From Glandiceps talaboti (lineage: Eukaryota > Hemichordata > Enteropneusta > Spengelidae): 64,000 nucleotides of DNA. The stretch covers positions 4,192,642 to 4,256,641 of the forward strand of contig NC_135565.1 in NCBI RefSeq assembly GCF_964340395.1, given 5' to 3'. The translations under genes and the position numbers were made by a program. The notes below the pieces were generated by a model. The model was given only the letters and a program-made list of their open reading frames with translations, had not been told where the DNA came from and did not search any database. Every line of letters begins with the position of its first letter. Positions within the stretch are counted from its first letter, which is position 1. Below are positions 51,911-63,502 of this stretch, in pieces.

Positions 51911-52079
51911 GATGACTTAGGATTGTAGATGGTCACAAACGGTAGTATTTTTTTCAGACTAATGCATTGACTTTCATATGAACAACATGGCCACTCCGCA
52001 AAGCTTGACCTCCGTAGCAACCGTTGCTAGGTTATTTGCATATCTCGCGAGATCTGCCGCGAGACGGAAAATACTCTAT

Positions 52080-55000
52080 TGGAGTCTCAACAGAGACATA
52101 CAAAATAATAATTAGAGTAGATTGGAATTTGTTAGGGGGTTCTAGGTTGGGCAAGATATATAGGGTTGTTGTCTCAATATGGGGTTGTGGTTGGGTAATA
52201 ACTCCACAGTAACAATAGTCTAGTCCCTATACGGTATCACTAACATTTACACCTCCACTCACAGTATAGTCAAAGTAGTTACACTAGAAGTCCTGAGATG
52301 CATGAATGTCGTTTAAAATTCATCCACAGCCACCCACACAGTCATTAACATCATGTCTTTGTTAATCAATCACAAAATTCTAACCAATAACACAGTCCCT
52401 CATAAAGTTAGTGTTTATTGAAGCAGTTATGGAATGTCAGCTCAGGATGCTTCTTATACACTGTTTACGTCACAATATTGAGGATCACTGATTGGATTAA
52501 CAACTTTTTGTGCCGATTTGAGTGACTTTGACTAGACATGGTTTAGTTAGAGACAATGTTGGCATCCAGACTACAGCGACAATTCATCATGACATCCATT
52601 GTGGAGAGCAGTTATTAATACATATTTTAAGTGTTACTGAGTTGCATAGTGCAGATCCATATACAGGGGGATGGGGGAAGGGATGGACGACGACTGCCTG
52701 AGGACCTTAACTGCACCTTAAGCACTGATCATGTATTAGTATAATATGTCATGTGTACAGGGTCTTGTTATAGCATTTCTGTTAATACACCATTTGGATA
52801 CCAGGGCTCAGAACATCCATTCAAAGTAAAATTGATTTTGTAGGATGAGAACTAAAATAGCTTAAAAAACCCCACCCAAATGTAAAATTTTTTTTTTTTA
52901 ATCTTACACTGAACTATTGACATCTCTCCTTAATTGCTTATAAATAACAGCTGCATAAAGATGGTACTCCTCGGTTTAACAAGATATGATAAACACAAAC
53001 CGGAACTATTCTTGTAACATGTACAGTAGTTACTGTATACAGATATTATCTGGCTATGAGAGCACTGTGGGCTGTTATGTAGTAACTAATACCCAAGGCT
53101 GAAAACTGAGGGAATGGTTCCTGCATAACAGCATGAGGGGGTAATTTGACGTCTAAAAGTCCAAATAAACCAGGTAATAAGTGTTTTATAACACATCACA
53201 ATCTCAGTCACATATTGTATCTATACTCAAAACAAATCCCTAATAAGATGTCCATGCTACATGAATAATGCCCTACGGAAATTAGAAAGTGACTAGTTCT
53301 CATATATGCAAATGGAGGTCACTATGGGTCAATGGTCTACACCATGTGAAAACACTGAAAGTTTCCAAAAAATGTACACTTGAACTTGAAGTGGACACAA
53401 ATAATGTACAGCATAGACTAAACCATTCTACTAGGAGTGTAATCAATAAAGTACAGCATAGACTAAACCATTCTACTAGGAGTGTAATCAATCATTGGTC
53501 GCAACCAGAAAAGATATATCATTTCCAAGGCTCTTTATTCTTACCTCTGTTGTGTAAAATAAACGATTATTTGTTTTAAATACTTTTCATGTCACCTTAA
53601 TGATGATTTCCTTTATACAAGCTTGGTCATATGACAGGAAGTCAAAATACCCTTTTATTATTTATACTACTACATTTTTCTTATTCAGCTTGTCTTACTA
53701 AACATAACAAGTTGATAATGACAATTTGAAAATCGACACAGTTAGCCATACCCCCAAAAGCTTTTAACTGAATACTTCCACAGCTGAGAAGTCACAGTGG
53801 CAAATGATTCCATAATTTTGAAAATCAAACAGTCTGACGTACACAATCACTCTCTGCTGGAAGTAATCAACTGTGGAGGTATTCTGCCAATGTCTTTTGT
53901 TTGGTGTGTCTAACTTCATAGATTTTTAAACCATAATTATTAACGTGCTAAGTTTTAGCAAGACCAGCTGAATAGGACGACTGTAATCAGAGTTAGTCAT
54001 TCAGTGCCGTAAAAAGGCTAGAACAGTTCAAGAGCTTTCAAAAAATGTACACTTTACAGGGTTTATTTTGTGATTTATAGTTTAATTAGAAAACTATATT
54101 TGTCAGATATATTTTGCATGGTCTATGATGTCATACTGATTATTGTACCCAGTAGTGTGTTTCTATCATGGCTTACACTGTAAGATATGTCATGATACTC
54201 CACCCTCAGGGGTTGACCGATGTGTGAGGGCGCCCTGTCACAGCATACCTTACAGACTACCCATAGCTTACTGAAAGAGATCTCACCAAAGTAATATTTG
54301 AACACTGAAAGCATTGACAGATAATGCTGACATTTGACATGTATATAAAGTAGAAGTGTCATGGAAAGCAACAAAAATTTTAAAAACCAAACATTTACTT
54401 TTAATGTAACTCTAAAATATCATAGTTGGTCCAAACATCAAAATGAAAGTTCTTCTGTTAGTGCCTGAGAATTTTAAATATTAACCTTTGGACAATAAAG
54501 TCATTCATTTCTTATATTTAAAATAAACAATGTTTTTGTCCGTCTTATACATTACAGGAAGGAGATCTGAGATGCTACAAGTTTTGATGAACTACCCAAT
54601 CTTCAAAAAAACATACACATTTCTTACTAATTACTAAAATGATATAGGATTGGTGTTTCACTCATGTGACACTACAGTTTTTGACACAGAGATAGACATA
54701 TTTCAACTCTAGACTAACAATAACAGAGACACAATAAACACAGCAGGATACTTTGCACAATCACATTGAACACTGATAAGTATTGCTATTCTTTCACAGT
54801 GCAGTAAAAACAGGCTTCTAATGAAAACATTACAGATGGAGTTGATGATTTTAATGGCTGCAATTGTTTATTTTCTAACAGATAACAAACAATTAAACTT
54901 GACTATTTCTACATCACCACTGTGCACAGCACCTATGTAATTGTTTCTTTTGCATAAAAAATTGTCTTAGGCATTAGGGTGTGTAATAAATGTCATGTTA

Positions 55001-55190
55001 CATGAATGAAACACCAAGCCTACATCATTTTAGCTGTAATAGATAAATTTACATCTCATGTTGACAATTTCTTTTCTTCTTGCCTTTAAATGTACTGTTC
55101 TGTGATAAAAATGGTGAAACTCTTGATTACTTGATATCTCATCTCATCAAAACTACATGCCTATGGTGAATCCCCTGTACTGATTACATT
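52080..55190. other. Intergenic region, no gene seen
   Basis: A 44-bp segment is tandemly duplicated at about 53400-53492 (TACAGCATAGACTAAACCAT, TCTACTAGGAGTGTAATCAA). The dispersed repeat copy lies at 54655-55010. The FLAD1 3' UTR should occupy the right part; a minus-strand AATAAA complement lies at 54867-54872. Confidence 0.5.
54655..55010. repeat. Dispersed repeat, copy of 1838-2160
   Basis: Shares the ordered blocks listed for 1838-2160, in the same orientation. This copy is slightly longer because of insertions near its left end. Confidence 0.75.
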
Positions 55191-58100
55191 CTATTTGTCT
55201 GTAGGTTGGCTAGCTTTATCTTTGTTCCATTTTTTATCACTATCTCCATTTCTCCCGTGTCGTTCTAACTCTTCATCTTCTAGTTCATACGCTGGTCGGT
55301 ACCTCGTTTTTCCAAAGACGTCTACATACTCCAGCAATGGATTCTGGGAAGTGTTGCTCATACTACCTAATGAGGTGTACCTAAAATTCCACAAAAATAA
55401 TCAAACAAAATGGAAATATTTCTGAATTAAAAAATGGTCGGTATACTCTCTTCCTTTCTTGAAAGACATTTTTCTAGCACACTGTATTATCAATTTGTCC
55501 AATGCAATGGCATATATTAAAAATGAATATTAAAATTTGCATAAATGCACATCTAAATAAATCATGAATATTATCAATTTGCCTATGGGGTAGGTAACAA
55601 TGATGAAAGGATTATGTAAATGAATGTTTTAATATGCAATTTCATTATTATGTAAATGGTTCATGAATATGTAAATACATTTTGCATAATTATTCAAGTT
55701 ACAGACTTTGCTACTTTAGAATTCAAATTATGCTGAACCTGTTAGGGTTTTTTGTCACTTAGTTTTTATTTCTTATTTTACACTATGAAAGAAGTCTTTA
55801 ATTTCTAAGATTTGTTTTGCAAAGAAGATGAGGAGTTACTTACCCCCTATCGTAGAGTTTACAATACGGTAGACTGAGTTGCCGTAGAAACGTCCAAATG
55901 TCATGGTAACTCCAAAGAAGCAATGGATTGACACGCATGTACTGCGGCCAATCAGGGTCCGTCATTGTAAAAGCACTCAGTTTGGCTGTAAATGACAAAC
56001 AAAGACATGTTAAGAAATCTATTTTACAACTGTACAATGTTTTGTATGACACCAGTGACATTCTGTAAATTTCTGTATCATTTTTTTAATATTCTTTATA
56101 AACAAAATTGTTAGAAATGATCCTTGGAAAGGAAGCAACACAAGAGTTCTGCTGTCTTTATCTACATGTACAGTAGTGACTTTTTATCTACATGTACATA
56201 GTAGTGACTTTTTATCTACATGTACATAGTAGTGACTTTTTATCTACATCTACATAGTAGTGACTTTTTATCTACATGTACATAGTAGTGACTTTTTATC
56301 TACATCTACATAGTAGTGACTTTTTATCTACATCTACATAGTAGTGACTTTTTATCTACATCTACATAGTAGTGACTTTTTATCTACATCTACATAGTAG
56401 TGACTTTTTATCTACATGTACATAGTAGTGACTTTTTATCTACATGTACATAGTAGTGACTTTTTATCTACATCTACATAGTAGTGACTTTTTATCTACA
56501 TGTACATAGTAGTGACTTTTTATCTACATGTACATAGTAGTGACTTTTTATCTACATCTACATAGTAGTGACTTTTTATCTACATCTACATAGTAGTGAC
56601 TTTTTATCTACATGTACATAGTAGTGACTTTTTATCTACATCTACATAGTAGTGACTTTTTATCTACATGTACATAGTAGTGACTTTTTATCTACATGTA
56701 CATAGTAGTGACTTTTTATCTACATCTACATAGTAGTGACTTTTTATCTACATGTACATAGTAGTGACTTTTTATCTACATCTACATAGTAGTGACTTTT
56801 TATCTACATCTACATAGTAGTGACTTTTTATCTACATGTACATAGTAGTGACTTTTTATCTACATCTACATAGTAGTGACTTTTTATCTACATGTACATA
56901 GTAGTGACTTTTTATCTACATGTACATAGTAGTGACTTTTTATCTACATGTACATAGTAGTGACTTTTTATCTACATCTACATAGTAGTGTAGTATAGAC
57001 TTTTTTATCTACAAAAGAATACAATAGCGGAAACCAAGCTTTCATCTCACTCGCGACAATTTCCTCACGCCGATTCCTCTCATGTGTGGGCAACTTTTAA
57101 TGAGAATTTGGTCATTTGTGGCCGTGAGCCAAATATCTAGCATGTTTGATATGTGATTTTTTCTTCATGTGTGTGTCTGAATGTAAGAATTCACCTCATG
57201 ACTTACAAAATGCTTGTGCCCAGTCTAAAATACAGGTGAGTAACTTCTACATTAATAACAACGGTATTTTCATGATTTTAGAAGACAAATGTGTTGATAT
57301 TTGACCTAAATACCTGTGGCTATTGCCATAGCGAAAATATTCAACAAGACGTCGTTTATTGTGTCACAGCATGAGATAGTTATCTCATTTGGTATAGTTT
57401 CATGACTATACTATTCTCGATTTAAGTAAAGCAAGTTATCTCATTTGGTATAGTTTCATGACTATACTATTCTCGATTTAAGTAAAGCAATGGCTATGGG
57501 TATTTTGGCCAATGATTGACATGTTTGTCTTTTAAAATCATCAAAAAAACAACAACATAATTATTGATGTAGAAGTTACTCACCTGTACTTTAGACTTGG
57601 CACAAACATTTTGTATTTATGTGATCACCATGCATGCGCTCTTAATACGAGAAAGTCGTTAGCAGAATACTTGCATTCAGACACACACATGAGGAAAAAA
57701 TCATGCGAGGCCAAAAGTATCAAACATGCTAGATATTTGACTCACGGCCAAAAATGACCAAATTCTCATTAAAAATTCCACACTCAGCTGATTCCTCTGG
57801 TGTGCACCTGGCTTAAGATATCCACAAACTAAACGTATTATTGCGATATGTAGATAAAAGCTAGTGACGAGATATTACTTTTAATTAATTATACTCAGAG
57901 TCACAGCAGAATGGCATTTTTATGACTTCCATAATCTTGCTGTGTTCATTTTTGAGGACTTCCAGTGTTTACACTATCTTGATTACAGGGTGATTATATC
58001 CACTCAACAGAATCACCTTACACTATCTTGATTACAAGGTGATTACATCCACTCAACAGAGACACCACTATCACCCATTTGTGTAATCTATCAAAACAAG

Positions 58101-58650
58101 CAACGATAGTTTTAGTTTGTGTCTATCTTAGTAAGTTGAAAGTACATTTTCCACAGTAGTACTACAGATCCCTTGTACTTACTTGAGTAAGGGTCACTTT
58201 TTCTTGTTCCCATCAGAGTTGCTTTTATTTGTGGTTGATCTGTCTTCAGTTGAGTGAGGGCAGCCTTCATACCTAGGTTGATCTGATGGGACTCTAAGTT
58301 ATACCTAGTGAGAATAAACACAGATTCTATCACATGATGCAAATATTTTATAATCCTGTCATGCTTTATATACTGATAACGACATGATCTATTTCAACCT
58401 ATCAAGTCACTCTTTCTCTATTGAAACTGATTTTGTCAAATGCGTTCTGAAATGAAGTACGCCCTCTTGTGGTGACGATACTCAGTATAAATTAATCACA
58501 TGTGGTAACCTGCTGGAATAGTGCCAACTAATGGAAATATAAATTTGTGAGTGAAGTACTTCCAGAAAATTTACTATCAAAGTAAGAACATACATACATA
58601 CATACATACATACATACATACATACATACCTACCTACCTACCAACCTACA

Positions 58651-58698
<48 letters not shown>

Positions 58699-58778
58699 AA
58701 CACACACACACACACACACATACATACATACATACATACCTACCTACCAACACGCACGCACGCACGCACGCACGTACG

Positions 58779-58814
<36 letters not shown>

Positions 58815-61800
58815 TACATACATACATACATTACCTTTTAATGTAGTTTTGTATAAAAGTTTCAACTTCTGGGAAAGAATCTCTACCTTGTATATACAAA
58901 GCTTGGAGTTGTTCTTTATGTTCTGGGTATTTCCTATCAACATAGAAATACAATAGTAGTTACATTCAGATTGAGTAAACAAATTACAGCAAATACACAT
59001 CAATGCTAGAAAGTGTCTCCAATATGGCAAGTCTGAGAAATGATGTATTATATGGACTGACAGGACACATAGCTTGAGCCAATTGTAATAGTTCTCTCTT
59101 TGGAGACTAAAATTAGCTTCTCTTGATCCTCTAAACATTATAAATACAGCCAAGATAAATTTAACCCCACCTAGCTTTCTGCCTTTTAACAGAAAAATTC
59201 AATCCTATCACATAGGCCAAAAGAAAGAATTGTTTCTGATTAGGACAGTTTGTATAAAATGGTGTTACAATGGAATTTTTTTTTTTTTAATTCTTAACAA
59301 ACCTACCATTCAGTCTACTATTTATGGTAGTTATTGTTCTTTTTATTTTAGTACTTTAGAGTAAGTGTGTATGTGGGCCAGAAGTCATTTGCTTGTTCAT
59401 GATTGTCTTCACTGAAGTAGGGAGGATTATTTTTGTGTTTCCCCATGGATCTGCAGACTGTATGGGCTGGAAAAACACACGAAAAAAACACTGATGCGAG
59501 AGTATGACCAGAAACAATATTTTTTGCCATAAGTACATACCTTTTTACGACTGCATGAAATAAATGTAACAATACAGTACAATCCTTGCCTCCATTGAAA
59601 CCAACACAAACTTCATCAAGTGTATATCTCTTTAGACATTCTTCAATAACTTGGACAGACTTTCTCACATTTTCAGTAAATTCATCTTTGTTATTCGATT
59701 CAACAATCCCATAGACTTGTTCCACTGCTTTAGACACTGGGTCTTTTTCAAATTTGACTATTATTCCTGTAAGATGAATATCAGAATAGTTAGGGTATAC
59801 AGGGATGTAAGTCATTTTATGTAATGGTTCACAGCATTGAATATCAGAATAGGTAGTGTATACAGGGATGTAAGTCATTTTATGTAATGGTTCACAGCAT
59901 TGAATATCAGAATAGGTAGTGTATACAGGGATGTAAGTCATTTTATGTAATGGTTCACAGCATTGAATATCAGAATAGGTAGTGTATACAGGGATGTAAG
60001 TCATTTTATGTAATGGTTCACAGCATTGAATATCAGAATAGGTAGTGTATACAGGGATGTAAGTCATTTTATGTAATGGTTCACAGCATTGAATATCAGA
60101 ATAGGTAGTGTATACAGGGATGTAAGTCATTTTATGTAATGGTTCACAGCATTGAATATCAGAATAGGTAGTGTATACAGGGATGTAAGTCATTTTATGT
60201 AATGGTTCACAGCATTGAATATCAGAATAGGTAGTGTATACAGGGATGTAAGTCATTTTATGTAATGGTTCACAGCATTGAATATCAGAATAGGTAGTGT
60301 ATACAGGGATGTAAGTCATTTTATGTAATGGTGCACAGCAGAGATATCCTAAAAAAATCAAAATTTGATATTTCTCTGAAATTGAAAGTAATCGTAGGTG
60401 ATGTAAAATCATGACATGACTCTCCAGAACTCATAGTTTAAGAAACTCTATTTTAGGAGGTGGTGTTCCCCTTTAAAAGTATCAGGTCAAATCAGAAAAG
60501 TAGGTGGTAATACCTACATGTATAACGGAGACCCACTAATCTGACTAAGGAATACACATAGTAATGGTTAAACAAAGAATTTGTAAACATAAATTCCAGG
60601 ACAAAATAGTCGACTAGAAACTGTGGCATAGACAGTTGTTTTTGTTGGCTACTTTCCCTAATCCGTATCCTAAATGTATGAATATACAAATGATATACAT
60701 GTTGTCACAAAGGGGTGCCGATTTTAGGGTGTGGACCTGAAAATCAATTTGACTGGATTTACCATATTATGTGTACAGGTGCATAAATATACTATGTATA
60801 TGTTTCTCTGAAATTGAAAGTAATTTTAGGTGATGTAAAATCATCAAACGACTCTCCAGAACTTTCACTTTACAGCTAGAGCAGTTTTATAACTACATGT
60901 ACAATCACATTCTAGTAGATTGTTGATATTCTTACCTGATGGTAGCATATCTATTAGTTCACTGTGTGCTTTATTTAATATGTCTTCATTCAGACTCTCT
61001 AATGTTAATTTGACCCTGTAAAAACTGTACACAATAAAATCACAATTGGTTAGTTGGTAAGTTTTATCATCTAATTTCATATAAAACAGTTGGCCAGAAA
61101 TTTGTTTCGGTGTCACTATCTCAAGACAATCTAAGCCAAGAATTTTGCTCTTGGACGGATTGTGTTGGAAGTATAAGGTATAGAGCGCTAAAGACAGTAA
61201 TACCAAGACAAGTCTCTGGCCTCTGGGCTTGATATGCAGAGCTTCTTGAGATAGTAACATCAAGACAAGATTCTGGGCTATGAACTTGAGTAAAAAGAAG
61301 ATCACTATAGCATGAATATTTTCTACTTTTGTTTAAAAAAACTCCATTTGATGAACAAAAAAATTTGCAAAAAATTAATGTACCCTAGGTTAATATATCT
61401 GAAAATCAAAAATTGTACTTGCGGTCATAACATGTTTTGGAAGTGAATCTCAAATTTTTACTGATGTCTTGTCGATATTGTAGTACAGGTCGGACAACGT
61501 GTCTGTGAAAATTTGCAATTTACTTCCAAAATATGTTTTGACTCTGTGAGTAGAAATTTTCAATTGTGAAATCATTTTTACATGATTACAAAATTCTCCA
61601 GAAAAAATGCACAGAATGTATCAGCCTACCTTTGTTAAATGCAATGTGGTCTGAGATACTAGAAACAAAATTATATACCTCTACCTGACAACAGACAAGA
61701 ATGATCCAAAGAAACGCTATTTGCTAATTTTGTTAAAAAGCTGAGTCAGACTATATTTTCATATTCCTATTTAGATTGTAAGATATTCTATATAATTATG

Positions 61801-62384
61801 GTAATATAAGTGTATAAATATCAGCACACAAAGATATATTTGTAATCAGGACAAGTAATCACTACAACATTCTCAAATTTCATCAGAAAAATCATGATTA
61901 TCTTACTGGTTGCCTAGTAACCTCTCTTTTGTCTCTGGTTGCTAGCAGCAACACAGCCCACAGCAGAGATTGAAATTTGATAAACTGTGCTGAAGTATTG
62001 GTTTCAATGGAAAACAGCTGAAGCTCAGCCTTTCACAAATGTTATTTGGGATTGACGGTAACGCAAGTTTATCATCTTTTTGTCCAAATTTTATATTTCT
62101 GCTTACATGTATCAGTGTAAAGCCAGTAACTGCAATTTTTTGCGTTTTTGATCAGTTGTACCAGTTGAATATATATACTAATCCATTCACCTGACAGACA
62201 TTGGTGTCAAAGGTTAGAGTTGAAAGGTCACTTACCTATTGAACCATTCTGGATATGACCCTAACTGTACACTGTCTTTATATTTTGCATTGAAACTGTT
62301 TAGAATTGAAGCGATGGACACCTCATCTGAACTCAGGTAGATTTCACGGAGATTGAACATAACTTGAGAATCTTTGAAATTATC
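55191..62384 (-). CDS. FLAD1: FLAD1 (FAD synthase), C-terminal half, 7 exons, 5' part off the right edge
   Basis: Minus-strand exons in order: 62236-62384, 60936-61024, 59541-59766, 58835-58933, 58183-58304, 55844-55985, 55191-55380 (stop 55191-55193). They total 1017 nt, 338 residues, all GT-AG with matching phases. The first two encode the end of the molybdopterin-binding-like domain ([20 protein letters not shown], then LPSG). The rest is the PAPS-reductase/FAD-synthetase domain: the PP-loop variant [20 protein letters not shown], the ATP/FMN motif [47 protein letters not shown] and [17 protein letters not shown]. The enzyme adenylates FMN to FAD. The catalytic motifs look intact. Upstream exons lie beyond 64000. 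Confidence 0.94.
56165..56995. repeat. 29-bp minisatellite, about 28 copies
   Basis: Unit TCTACATGTACATAGTAGTG then ACTTTTTAT, with TACATCTACA as the main variant. It lies in a FLAD1 intron nearer the acceptor (55985) than the donor. Confidence 0.97.
57070..57800. mobile_element. About 730-bp foldback element
   Basis: Left arm about 57070-57310 and right arm about 57535-57800 are inverted. Shared blocks are TTTTAATGAGAATTTGGTCA, GGCCGTGAG, AAATATCTAGCATGTTTGAT, CATGTGTGTGTCTGAATG and GGTGAGTAACTTCTACAT. The centre has a tandem duplication (57383-57490) with the palindromic stretch GGTATAGTTTCATGACTATA. No ORF. It lies in a FLAD1 intron. Confidence 0.85.
57960..58092. repeat. Duplicated dispersed repeat
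   Basis: Two tandem copies of TTACACTATCTTGATTACA, GGTGATTA and ATCCACTCAACAGA. It is the inverted counterpart of segments at 1290-1350 and 35843-35915. Confidence 0.8.
58583..58832. repeat. (CATA)n/(CACG)n/(CA)n microsatellite abutting a FLAD1 donor
   Basis: Two blocks of CATA, CCTA, CACG and CA repeats. On the minus strand the donor AAAAG|GTAATG of exon 58835-58933 runs directly into TATGTATG, so the repeat starts at about intron position 5. Confidence 0.96.
59770..60345. repeat. 63-bp minisatellite, 9 copies, open in the FLAD1 frame
   Basis: The unit includes AATATCAGAATAGGTAGTGT, ATACAGGGATGTAAGTCATT and TTATGTAATGGTTCACAGCA. On the minus strand it encodes 21 residues per unit ([20 protein letters not shown] then K) with no stop. 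The frame continues through the acceptor into the FLAD1 exon 59541-59766 (GIIVKFEKD). Normally it is intronic. Confidence 0.95.
60370..60478. mobile_element. Partial copy of the TTAA MITE family
   Basis: Contains ATTTCTCTGAAATTGAAAGT, GTAGGTGATGTAAAATCATG and GGTGGTGTTCCCCTTTAA, i.e. the right arm of 31401-31883. A further fragment lies at about 60803-60870. Both are in a FLAD1 intron. Confidence 0.7.
61190..61285. mobile_element. Partial copy of the 21922-22350 foldback family
   Basis: Shares CAAGACAAGTCTCTGG and TTCTTGAGATAGTAACATCA, then AGACAA, with the right arm of that element. It lies in a FLAD1 intron. Confidence 0.6.
61290..62235 (-). other. FLAD1 intron, unique sequence
   Basis: AT-rich, with no exon or tandem array seen between the MITE fragment and the donor at 62230-62235. 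Confidence 0.5.
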
Positions 62385-62441
62385 CTGAAATGAATAACAG
62401 AGAATTTCAATTTTAAAATTGTGTCTATATATAAAAGTATT

Positions 62442-62444
<3 letters not shown>

Positions 62445-62473
<29 letters not shown>

Positions 62474-62642
62474 TGTATGTATGTATGTATGTGTGTGTGT
62501 GTGTGTGTGTGTGCGTGCGTGTGTGTGTGTGTATGTATGTATGTATGTATGTATGTATGTATGTATGTATGTATGTATGTATGTATGTATGTATGTATGG
62601 TATGTCTGTCTGTCTGGATGGATGTCTGGATGGATGTCTGGA

Positions 62643-62673
<31 letters not shown>

Positions 62674-62826
62674 GTGTATGTATGTATGTATGTATGTATG
62701 TATGTATGTATGTATGTATGTATGTATGGTATGTCTGTCTGTCTGTCTGTCAGTCAGTCTGGATGCCTGTATGGATGGATATATGTCTGTCTGTCTGTGT
62801 GTCTGTCTGTCTGTCTGTCTGTCTGT

Positions 62827-62857
<31 letters not shown>

Positions 62858-62925
62858 CATGCATGCATGCATGTATGTATGGTATGTATGGTATGTCTGT
62901 CTGTCTGTCTGTCTGGATGTCTGGA

Positions 62926-62972
<47 letters not shown>

Positions 62973-63163
62973 ATGTATGTATGTGTGTATGTATGTATGG
63001 TATGTCTGTCTGGATGGATGGATGTCTGGATGTCTGTCTGTCTGTCTGTGTGTATGTATGTATGTATGTATGTATGTATGTATGTATGTATGTATGGTAT
63101 GTCTGTCTGTCTGTCTGTCAGTCAGTCAGTCTGGATGTCTGTATGGATGGATGGATGGATATA

Positions 63164-63224
<61 letters not shown>

Positions 63225-63318
63225 GCCTGCCTGCCTGCCTGCATGCATGCATGCATGCATGCATGTATGTATGTATGGTATGTCTGTCTGTCTGTCTGTC
63301 TGTCTGGATGTCTGTGTG

Positions 63319-63351
<33 letters not shown>

Positions 63352-63354
63352 GGA

Positions 63355-63401
<47 letters not shown>

Positions 63402-63467
63402 ATGTATGTATGTATGTATGTATGTATGTATGTATGGTATGTCTGTCTGGATGGATGGATGTCTGGA

Positions 63468-63502
<35 letters not shown>

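Larger units (their letters stand above)
50401..52067. mobile_element. 1.7 kb segment with inverted ends, possible DNA transposon or paired promoter region
   Basis: The left end (50401-50460) and the inverted right end (about 51985-52067) share CCGTCTCGCGG, TGCA, TAGCAAC and GGTCAAGCT in order. It is CpG-richer than its flanks and contains the foldback at 51199-51402. The right end carries TCTCGCGAGA (52043-52052) and an octamer (ATGCAAAT on minus, 52034-52041). No transposase or clear target-site duplication was found. Confidence 0.45.
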
